Shown: positions 57,308 through 64,000 of the stretch, one piece after another
Layout of the letters: every line of letters begins with the position of its first letter
Numbering within the stretch: the first letter of the stretch is position 1
Assembly: GCF_949287625.1 (NCBI RefSeq)
Contig: NZ_CASEGO010000008.1
Location: 1-64,000 of the forward strand
DNA: 64,000 nt
Source: an uncultured Brachyspira sp.
GTDB taxonomy: Bacteria; Spirochaetota; Brachyspiria; Brachyspirales; Brachyspiraceae
Direction of reading: 5' to 3'
Made by a program: the position numbers and the translations under genes
Notes under the pieces: model-generated
Databases searched by the model: none
Told to the model about the DNA's origin: nothing
What the model saw: the letters and a program-made list of their open reading frames with translations, nothing else

Positions 57308-58912
57308 TTAGTTTTGCTGATTATCATTCATAATCATGCCGTTTTTTATTATGTATATGTTTTTTCCGTCAGAAACTATTGACATAGCATTTTCATTAGT
57401 ATCATCTAAAGGCGATACATAATCATATCCGCCGAATTCTCTTCTTAATGAAGCATTTTTATTTAGTATAAAATAATAATATTTACCTAATCTTTCTCCA
57501 GTAAAAGCAAATGAATCACCTAAAAACTTAAATGAAGTTATATTATTGTATGAAGGGCTTTCAAAATCATTTCCTATAATATACTCTCTTTCATTTTTAC
57601 TTGCATTATAAACTAGATTATTATTTGTAGAAAAGTATATATCATTTATAGCATCATAGTTATTAGGAAGTCTTCTGCCGTTTAGAATTATAAAAGATAC
57701 TCCGTTAGTTTGAGCTCCGTAAGCTAAAAGAGAACTGTCATCAGAGTATTTATAATCATGTATGATATCGTAATTAGTAGTCATATTTCCGCCTACATAT
57801 AACTGCATAGTATTGTTTGTATTAACATTTATAAATACTAAAGTTTTTCCGTTAGGTGAGAATGACATATTAGTTACCAAATTAAATTCTCCGTAATTTC
57901 TTCCATTAGCAATAACACTTGTCATAATAAATTCATTTGTAATTATTGTATTTGAAGTGTCTGCTGCAGGAGGCAAAGACGGAATTTCATTGTATCTTAT
58001 ATTAGTAATAACATTTGTTACAGTCATTAATGCTATAGTGTTTGACTGACCTTTAACAGTTATTCCTTCTTCATTTGTATATACGCTTATATTTGAAAGA
58101 TTATAATTTGTAATAGTTGAAGTATTAGTTACAATATCATTTGTAATTTCAATATTATTTGTTAATGAATTAGTATTAGTTTGACTATTAGTATCAATCT
58201 GAGGCATCATTTTTACAGCATATGCTATACTGTTATTATTAAATGAAGCAAGATCATCAACTAATCTAAAGTTTTCGCTATCGGAAGTTCCAGTAAATAT
58301 TACAGCATTTCCTTCATTTTCAATAACATATACTATATTAGTTCCGTCATTTGAAAATTTTAATCTGTCTGCTTTAGATGATATTTGTTTTTCTTCGCCG
58401 TTAATATTTATATAATATAGTCCGTCTCTTGAATATGAGAAAGCATAGGAATTATCATTTATTACACTGTCAAATAATTCTGAATATTGTACTTTTGCCT
58501 CTCCGTTTATAACAGCTATTCCGTAATTCATTAATCTTGCGAATATTATTGAGTTGTTTCCAGAAAAAATAGTTCTTTCTATAGAATCAAATTCCTGTTC
58601 AGTATTGCCGTATATTAATACCCACATATCTTTTCCAAGCGAAGTTTTAAGCATTGTAGCAGTTAATGTTCCGTTTGGAAGTATTTTAATAATTCCAGCA
58701 TCTTTATATCCAGTGAGTCTGCTGTTTTTGTATATTATATCAAAGGTTTTACCTTCATTTGCCGAGTTTTTTTCTATAATTAGGGCATAATTACTTTCTG
58801 ATGAAATATATGAATTGTTAAGTCTTTCATTATTTTGTAAGGTGTATATTTGAGTGAAAGCTCTTGTATATAACAAAAGAAATAGTATGGATACAATATA
58901 TAATCTTTTCAT
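57308..58912 (-). CDS. Exported beta-propeller-like protein
   Basis: The product (534 aa from this start) has a signal peptide (MKRLYIVSILFLLLYTRAFT) and repeated blades with SxDGxxIxYVI-type strands, suggesting a WD40/TolB-like propeller. The middle (about residues 235-330) is rich in Thr, Asn and Ile. No enzyme motif is visible. The ATG at 58912 was preferred over 58924 because the first ATG overlaps the ribosome binding site. Confidence 0.6.
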   Translation of the reverse strand: MKRLYIVSILFLLLYTRAFTQIYTLQNNERLNNSYISSESNYALIIEKNSANEGKTFDIIYKNSRLTGYKDAGIIKILPNGTLTATMLKTSLGKDMWVLIYGNTEQEFDSIERTIFSGNNSIIFARLMNYGIAVINGEAKVQYSELFDSVINDNSYAFSYSRDGLYYININGEEKQISSKADRLKFSNDGTNIVYVIENEGNAVIFTGTSDSENFRLVDDLASFNNNSIAYAVKMMPQIDTNSQTNTNSLTNNIEITNDIVTNTSTITNYNLSNISVYTNEEGITVKGQSNTIALMTVTNVITNIRYNEIPSLPPAADTSNTIITNEFIMTSVIANGRNYGEFNLVTNMSFSPNGKTLVFINVNTNNTMQLYVGGNMTTNYDIIHDYKYSDDSSLLAYGAQTNGVSFIILNGRRLPNNYDAINDIYFSTNNNLVYNASKNEREYIIGNDFESPSYNNITSFKFLGDSFAFTGERLGKYYYFILNKNASLRREFGGYDYVSPLDDTNENAMSIVSDGKNIYIIKNGMIMNDNQQN

Positions 58913-59060
58913 AATAATTCCCAATATTAATATGTTTGTATATTTTTTTATATAATCGGAACATTTACAGTCTAAAATTAATAATTATGTAAAATTATTA
59001 ACTTAAAAAAAATTAAAATTTGACGAGTATTGTGGAAGTATATTTTTATTTGGAGGCTGT

Positions 59061-59489
59061 ATGAAATATAATTATTTAATACTAATTGTTTTTTCTTTTT
59101 TAGCATTATCATGTAAGACTGTAGAAAAAAATAATACTCAAACTTCAAATATTGTAAATTTTAATGAAGGCTGGGTAAATGAAAGTAAGTTTATAGCTAC
59201 ATCTATAGGATACCCTAACGGTTATGCTTCAACAGAAGAAGAGATAAAAACAAGTGCTTTTAATGCTGCTTTAGCTTTATCAAAAGTAAAAATTGAGAAT
59301 GCCTTTGCTAAAGAGCTTCCAAACAGAGAATCTGAAAATACAGAATTAAAAAATATTGTAGAAAAGTATATAAAAGTGGAATATTCAAGTTTTATAGATG
59401 ATAGGTACTATCAGCTTAAAACAACTGTGGAATATGACAATCTTCTTTCATTGTTAAGGGCTGGAAATATCAAAAAAATGCTTAATTAA
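59061..59489 (+). CDS. Lipoprotein, LPP20-like
   Basis: The 142-aa protein has a lipoprotein signal (LALSC, Cys18). The sequence FIATSIGYPNGYASTEEEIKTSAFNAALALSKVKIENAFAKEL resembles LPP20-type lipoproteins. Function is unknown. GGAGG precedes the ATG. Confidence 0.62.
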   Translation: MKYNYLILIVFSFLALSCKTVEKNNTQTSNIVNFNEGWVNESKFIATSIGYPNGYASTEEEIKTSAFNAALALSKVKIENAFAKELPNRESENTELKNIVEKYIKVEYSSFIDDRYYQLKTTVEYDNLLSLLRAGNIKKMLN

Positions 59490-59577
59490 TTTACATTTTT
59501 TTTACGTTTTTAATAATAATTAGTTTTTATTAGTAACTATATTAAAAAGGGGAAAATCGTATGAGCTTAAAAAAATT

Positions 59578-59916
59578 ATGGTTCTAGCTACTTCTATTGT
59601 TTTTGCAACTAGCATGTTCCTATTTGCTCAAGGTAAAGTTGATTTGTCTAAAGTACCAGATGGAACATATTTAGGAAACTACAAAGCTACTTACAAAACA
59701 AGACAAGGCGATTATCAAGCTAAAGTTACTGTTGCAGGCGGTAAATTAACAAAAGTTGTACTAACAAAATGTGCACATAGCAGCGGACCTGCTAGAGGAA
59801 AAGCAGCTTATGACAAAATGATTCAGGCTAATGACATTTATGTTGATGGCGTTAGCGGAGCTACTTGGGCTGCATTAGTAGAAGATGCATTAACAAAATT
59901 AACTCCTGCTAAATAA
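59578..59916 (+). CDS. Exported FMN-binding-domain protein, start out of frame
   Basis: The open frame codes 112 aa. It contains an FMN-binding domain (PF04205-like) with DGVSGATWAAL, where Thr96 is the candidate for covalent FMN attachment by ApbE. The N-terminus (MVLATSIVFATSMFLFAQG) is a signal peptide lacking its basic start. An ATG at 59561 has a strong AAGGGG ribosome binding site but is out of frame by one base because of a run of seven A's (59569-59575). Eight A's would give MSLKKIMVLATS, a complete signal peptide. ATG 59578 itself has no ribosome binding site. Confidence 0.72.
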   Translation: MVLATSIVFATSMFLFAQGKVDLSKVPDGTYLGNYKATYKTRQGDYQAKVTVAGGKLTKVVLTKCAHSSGPARGKAAYDKMIQANDIYVDGVSGATWAALVEDALTKLTPAK

Positions 59917-59940
59917 TTTTTATATTTAAGAATCTTAATG

Positions 59941-59971
59941 AGCGTATCTAATATTTAGGTACGCTTTTTTA
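59941..59971 (+). terminator. Rho-independent terminator of the FMN-binding gene
   Basis: AGCGTATCTA (59941-59950) pairs with TAGGTACGCT (59956-59965), with one T-G wobble, around a 5-nt loop, followed by TTTTT. The U run begins right after the stem. Confidence 0.85.
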
Positions 59972-60086
59972 TTATTTTTTATTTTATTTATTATTGAATT
60001 TTTTACACTGTTTTTATATTTAAGTTATTTTATTTTGTATATTTTTTATAAAGTATTAATAAATTTAAAAATCGGACTTTAATGTT

Positions 60087-60596
60087 ATGAAAAATAAAAT
60101 AATTATATTATTAATTTTTTTAGCTGTTTTATTAGTGATTGTTTTTATATTGTCATACGGTAAAATAAAATCAAGAGCAAAAGAGATAAGCAGAGAATAC
60201 ATTGAAAAATATAAGCCTGATATAACTTTTAAAAGTGCCTCTATAGATGAAATTACTTTATCATATATCACATTAAATACATTAATCGAGGTAAAAAATA
60301 ATCTGCCTTTCGAACTTCCTATAGAAAAAGCCGAAGTTAAACTTATAAACAATTCTGATAAAGTATTTGCTTCTGCTAATTCATTAGATACTTCAGAAAA
60401 TTTAAAAATACCTGCTAATTCTTCTATATCATTTAATATGAAATTCAAAGCACAGTATTCTGACTTATTTGAAACTGTTATAGATGCTATAAAGTCTAAA
60501 AGTTTTAAATGCAATGCCAATATTATTATAACTTTTACTGTATATGGTAAGTATTTTGAGTTTTCTTATGATGAAGAACTAGTATTTATACAATAG
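60087..60596 (+). CDS. LEA14-like (LEA type 2) exported protein
   Basis: The 169-aa protein has an N-terminal helix (residues 4-24), then a WHy/LEA2-like beta-sandwich (LNTLIEVKNNLPFELPIEKAEVKLINN, LKIPANSSISFNMKFKAQ). Such proteins lie at the membrane or in the periplasm and have no known enzymatic role. It precedes a MITE-like element. Confidence 0.65.
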   Translation: MKNKIIILLIFLAVLLVIVFILSYGKIKSRAKEISREYIEKYKPDITFKSASIDEITLSYITLNTLIEVKNNLPFELPIEKAEVKLINNSDKVFASANSLDTSENLKIPANSSISFNMKFKAQYSDLFETVIDAIKSKSFKCNANIIITFTVYGKYFEFSYDEELVFIQ

Positions 60597-60745
60597 GTTT
60601 TTATTATTAATATAATAGCTAACTAATATAAAACCTAGTATTTTTTGCAGCTTTTTTGGGCACAAAAAAGTTTATAATTCTATATAAAGTGCATCCGTTG
60701 ACAAAATAAAATTGTTCCAGTGTATGTTAAATTTAGCAGTTTTAA

Positions 60746-60990
60746 TAATAGACTTGTTTCAAAACTAGTTGACAAGATTATATGTAAAATTTTGATAATT
60801 TATAAATAATTAAAATAATGTTTTACATGTTGTATAAACTATTATTTTAGTATATAAACATGCAGTCCTTTTGCTTCTTTGGGTCACCAAAAGAAGTGGG
60901 GTTTGGGGCAAAGCCCCAACTATAATTAAAAAAATATTAAATTTAAAAACTATAAATATTAAGAAATTTAGTTTTGAAACAAGTCTATTA
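60746..60990. repeat. MITE-like element, complete copy (245 bp)
   Basis: The perfect 19-bp ends TAATAGACTTGTTTCAAAA (60746-60764) and its complement (60972-60990) are the same as at 34571-34868. The interior has CTTTTGCTTC, the hairpin GGGGCAAAGCCCC and the AT-rich right arm. It is shorter than the other complete copy because the GC-rich block is smaller. It has no coding capacity. The gap 60597-60745 before it shows nothing else. Confidence 0.9.
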
Positions 60991-61071
60991 ATGACAAATA
61001 AAAAAATAGTTAATATTTTATTTTTTTATGATTATTGTGTTTTTATATATTATAAATCGGGGAGTATTTAT

Positions 61072-61551
61072 ATGAATTATGAAAAATCTAAAGAAGTAGT
61101 TGAACTTCTTATAAAAAGAGGCTTAAAAATAACATCAGCAGAATCATGTACGGGAGGATTATTTGCTGCTAGTATAACATCGGTATCGGGTTCATCAGAA
61201 TGTTTTGAAGGCTCTTTTGTAACTTATTCTAATGAAATAAAACATAAAATGATAAATGTAAAAGAGGAAACATTGGAGAAATATGGGGCTGTGAGTGAGG
61301 AATGCGTACTTGAAATGGCAGAAAATAGCCGTAAAATAATGGAAAGCGATATATCAATAGCAATAAGCGGTATAGCAGGACCTTCTGGCGGAAGTGAAGA
61401 TAAACCAGTAGGTTTGGTATGGATATGTTTGTCAGCTGAAGGTTATATTAAGGCTTATAAAAATATATTTTCTGGAAACAGAGATGAAGTGAGAGAGCAG
61501 AGCGTATTATTTTCTTTGAATTTAGTTGAAAATTTCATAAAAAAATGTTAG
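61072..61551 (+). CDS. CinA C-terminal-domain protein (PncC-like)
   Basis: The 159-aa protein has the CinA-like amidohydrolase domain (ITSAESCTGGLFAASITSVSGSSECFEGSFVTYSNEIKHKM, AISGIAGPSGGSEDKPVGLVWI). PncC enzymes deamidate nicotinamide mononucleotide. GGGGAG lies 7 nt before ATG 61072. A longer frame from 60871 would read through the MITE-like element and was rejected. Confidence 0.87.
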   Translation: MNYEKSKEVVELLIKRGLKITSAESCTGGLFAASITSVSGSSECFEGSFVTYSNEIKHKMINVKEETLEKYGAVSEECVLEMAENSRKIMESDISIAISGIAGPSGGSEDKPVGLVWICLSAEGYIKAYKNIFSGNRDEVREQSVLFSLNLVENFIKKC

Positions 61552-61625
61552 TCTATATTAACATTAATGTATGCGAATTAAATTTAATAAAAAAATCTAA
61601 AAAGTCCATTATAAATTCAAAAAAT

Positions 61626-61738
61626 ATTATGTTTACTTGTTGACAAAAATAATTATGTAAACTAATATTCATAAAACGATAAAATAATTATGTAAACTCA
61701 TTTATATAAACATAATTTTTTTATAAAGTAAACATAAC
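61626..61738. promoter_or_regulatory. Cluster of five ATTATGTWWAC motifs before fliF
   Basis: Copies on the plus strand: ATTATGTTTAC (61626-61636), ATTATGTAAAC (61652-61662), ATTATGTAAAC (61687-61697). Two more are on the minus strand: 61706-61716 (ATTATGTTTAT) and 61728-61738 (GTTATGTTTAC). Spacings between starts are 19-35 bp. A binding site for a regulator of the flagellar operon is inferred. No gene is seen in 61552-61783. Confidence 0.65.
61640..61668 (+). promoter_or_regulatory. Promoter of the fliF operon
   Basis: TTGACA (61640-61645), a 17-bp spacer and TAATAT (61663-61668). The second ATTATGTWWAC copy lies in the spacer, so a bound protein would block or bend this promoter. The leader before the ATG at 61784 is about 110 nt. 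Confidence 0.65.
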
Positions 61739-61783
61739 TATAACCGATAATTTCTAAAGATAACTTTTATTAGGTGGTTTCTA

Positions 61784-63487
61784 ATGCAGGACTTTATAAA
61801 TAAATTGACAAGTCAGATAAAAAATATTTTTGCTAAAACAACAACACTTCAAAAAGCAGTGTTAATAGGTGTTTTAGTAGTAGGTCTTGGGGCTATCATT
61901 GCAACAATAATGCTTACATCAAGAAAGACAGGAACATTATTGTTTCAGCAGGCATTGACTCAGGAAGATGCTAGAAATGTTATAGCGGTTTTAGATGCAA
62001 ATAACATAAGATACCAGTACAGAAACGGCTTTATCACACTTAATAATCAGAATGATAAAGCAAGAGCAGAGTTAGAATTGGTAAAAGAGGGAAGAATGCC
62101 TACAGGAGTAGACGGCTGGGAATTATTTGATGCCCCTCGTATTGGTATAACAGATGTTGAGCTTGATATAAACAAAAGAAGATCTTTAACTAAAGCCATC
62201 ACTCAGCTCTTAACAAAATTAGATTTTGTACAGGAAGCTACAGTTGATTTGGCGTTTCCTAAGAAAGAATATTTAACTGATATAGATTCTCCAGTTACAG
62301 CTTCAGTAGTTATCAAAGCACAGCCTTTTAAAGAGGACGTTTTAAGAGACCCTAAAACAGTAAGAGGCTTGCAGCAGTTAATAGCAATGGGCGTTGATAA
62401 ATTAAAACCAGAGTTTGTTACAATTACAGATAGTACAGGCTATGTATTAACAGATTTTACAGATGAAGCTGCAAATTTAAAATTAAAAGTAGCTCAGGAA
62501 GAGTTAAAAATAGTTGACAGAGAAAGAAAAAATATAGAAAATAAAATAAGACAAACATTAGGAAGAATATATACTAACAGAGTAGAAACAACAATCGCAT
62601 TAGAACTTATATGGGACGATGTTAGTATAACAAACAATTTGGTTCTTCCAATAATATTAAAAGAAGATGATCCTACAACACCTTATGATGACAGTCAGTT
62701 TACTAATAAGGTTCAGGTTTCAAGCCGTACAGTAACAGAAGACTGGAAAGGTCAGCAGTTTATACCTCAGGGTGCTGCAGGTGCTGAAGAAAATGTACCT
62801 CCGGGATATAAAGATAAAAGCGACAGATGGCAGACATATACAAAAACAGATGCACAGGACAATTATGAATTAAGCAAAAGATATGAAGCTATTAAGAAAG
62901 GAAGTTATCAAATAGGTAAAATATCTGCAGCAGTTGCTTTAGACGGCAGATGGACAAAAGTTTATGATGTTAATGGAGATCCAGTAATTACTAACGGCAA
63001 CAGTTATGTAAGAGAATATCACCCAGTAACAACAGAAGAGATAAGAAATGTTACATCATTAGTACAAGCGGCTATAGGTTATGATTTGAAAAGAGGAGAC
63101 CAAGTAAGTGTAACACATATTCAGTTTGACCATTGGGACAGATTCAATGCTGAAGATGCTAAACTTATGCGTGATAGATTTATAAAGAAAACATTAATAA
63201 TAACAATGATTTCTTTACTAATATTGTTTGTATTAGCATTAGTAATAAGAGCTATACAGAAAGAACTTGCTAGAAGACGCAGACTTAGAGAAGAAGAGCT
63301 TGAACGCAAACAAATGGAAATGCGCAGACAGGCTATGATGAATGCTAATGAAGAGCCTATAAGCGAAATGAGTTTGGAAGATGCTGCACGTAAAAAACTT
63401 ATGGACGAAGTTATACGTGTAAGCCATGAAAGACCAGATGACGTTGCTCAGTTGTTGCGTACTTGGATGGCAGATGATAAAAGTTAA
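61784..63487 (+). CDS. fliF: Flagellar MS-ring protein
   Basis: The 567-aa protein forms the membrane ring on which the spirochaete periplasmic flagellum is built. It has N- and C-terminal transmembrane helices (about residues 24-44 and 466-486), the ring-building segments VLDANNIRYQYRNGFITL and TDVELDINKRRSLTKAITQLL, and a C-terminal FliG-binding tail (MSLEDAARKKLMDEVIRVSHERPDDVAQLLRTWM). AGGTGG precedes the ATG. fliG follows 49 bp later. Confidence 0.95.
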   Translation: MQDFINKLTSQIKNIFAKTTTLQKAVLIGVLVVGLGAIIATIMLTSRKTGTLLFQQALTQEDARNVIAVLDANNIRYQYRNGFITLNNQNDKARAELELVKEGRMPTGVDGWELFDAPRIGITDVELDINKRRSLTKAITQLLTKLDFVQEATVDLAFPKKEYLTDIDSPVTASVVIKAQPFKEDVLRDPKTVRGLQQLIAMGVDKLKPEFVTITDSTGYVLTDFTDEAANLKLKVAQEELKIVDRERKNIENKIRQTLGRIYTNRVETTIALELIWDDVSITNNLVLPIILKEDDPTTPYDDSQFTNKVQVSSRTVTEDWKGQQFIPQGAAGAEENVPPGYKDKSDRWQTYTKTDAQDNYELSKRYEAIKKGSYQIGKISAAVALDGRWTKVYDVNGDPVITNGNSYVREYHPVTTEEIRNVTSLVQAAIGYDLKRGDQVSVTHIQFDHWDRFNAEDAKLMRDRFIKKTLIITMISLLILFVLALVIRAIQKELARRRRLREEELERKQMEMRRQAMMNANEEPISEMSLEDAARKKLMDEVIRVSHERPDDVAQLLRTWMADDKS

Positions 63488-63536
63488 TTTGTAAATTAAA
63501 AAAATTGAGTTATAAATAAAATTAGGAGAAAAAATT

Positions 63537-64000
63537 ATGGCTGCAGAAAAAGAAAAAGATAAAAAACAACGTGTTTTGAGCGGTCGTCAAAAGGTTGCTA
63601 TATTCTTAGTATCTCTAGGAATGGAAACTTCAAGCGAAATATTCAAACATTTAAGGGAAGAAGAGATAGAACAAATAACATTTGATATCGCGAGACTTGA
63701 AAATATAGAAGCTGCTGATAAGGATGCAGTATTTAGAGAATTCCAAGAGATGATGATAGCTCAGGACTTTATAACTCAAGGCGGTATAGATTATGCAAGA
63801 GACTTGCTTGAAAGATCTGTAGGAAGTCAAAAGGCAAGCGATATCATAAACAGACTTACTTCCTCATTACAAGTTAGACCTTTTGATTTTATACGCCGTA
63901 CAGACCCTGCACACTTGCTTAACTTCATACAAGGTGAGCACCCTCAGACTATAGCACTTATTTTGGCATATTTGGAAGCCCAAAAAGCTGCTAGTATATT
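63537..64000 (+). CDS. fliG: Flagellar motor switch protein (5' part)
   Basis: The first 154 codons are in the window; the gene runs off the right edge. The translated start (MAAEKEKDKKQRVLSGRQKVAIFLVSL, then FKHLREEEIEQITFDIARLE and HPQTIALILAYL) matches FliG N and middle domains. FliG couples the MS-ring to the rotor and torque generation. AGGAG lies 7-11 nt before the ATG. Confidence 0.93.
   Translation, partial: MAAEKEKDKKQRVLSGRQKVAIFLVSLGMETSSEIFKHLREEEIEQITFDIARLENIEAADKDAVFREFQEMMIAQDFITQGGIDYARDLLERSVGSQKASDIINRLTSSLQVRPFDFIRRTDPAHLLNFIQGEHPQTIALILAYLEAQKAASI

Noticed and set aside
60871..61071. Longer N-terminus for the CinA-like protein
   Set aside because: It would be encoded by the MITE-like element; the ATG at 61072 has GGGGAG and fits the family length.

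Overview
The window is very AT-rich DNA with spirochaete features: the flagellar genes fliF and fliG at the right end, exported ankyrin-repeat proteins, short AT-rich intergenic gaps and paralogous PD-(D/E)XK 'Rpn' genes. Gene content and composition suggest Brachyspira; the species cannot be fixed by reading. No tRNA, rRNA, CRISPR array or complete insertion sequence was seen.

Layout. (1) 1-5.6 kb: ankyrin protein, Cas4/RecB-like nuclease, Eis-like acetyltransferase, an Rpn gene and an RNA m5U methyltransferase. (2) 5.6-14.8 kb: a redox/stress island, mostly on the minus strand: two MerR regulators, one LysR regulator, DUF4405 membrane protein, an exported SUMF1-flavodoxin fusion, cupin, flavodoxin, three aldo/keto reductases (one with a signal peptide) and a cyclophilin-like lipoprotein. 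Two MerR-type promoters with 19-bp spacers and a duplicated 49-bp element link parts of it. (3) 15.1-24.7 kb: an 11-gene plus-strand cluster resembling a compact aryl-polyene (APE) pathway: chain-length factor, ACP, acyl ligase, two hotdog dehydratases, acyltransferase, thioesterase, LolA-like carrier, MMPL exporter, ketosynthase and ketoreductase. (4) 24.8-33 kb: ankyrin protein, gmhA, gatC, lepB, an MFS transporter, then a large ankyrin gene between two Rpn genes. (5) 33.1-43.3 kb: hydantoinase and a molybdenum block (modABC, mogA/moaB-like, MOSC, xdhC, moeA, moaA, moaC), then a cysteine-desulfidase-like protein. (6) 43.4-61.6 kb: housekeeping genes (cheW, rbfA, nrnA-like, rnhA, two oligopeptide-type permeases, rlmB, lptF/G-like, sppA, RNase J, cinA-like) with several envelope or lipoprotein hypotheticals. 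(7) 61.6-64 kb: a repeat-rich promoter region, fliF and the start of fliG.

The most unusual signals are: a 25-copy heptanucleotide tract at the start of a cyclic-nucleotide-binding-type regulator, which looks phase-variable; a 7-A tract that puts an FMN-binding protein out of frame with its ribosome binding site and start; three Rpn genes with a -10 box exactly 6 nt before the start codon, suggesting leaderless mRNA; a MITE-like family with perfect 19-bp inverted ends; clustered palindromic repeats beside the redox genes; five copies of an ATTATGTWWAC motif upstream of fliF; and a 109-bp same-strand overlap between RNase J and sppA.
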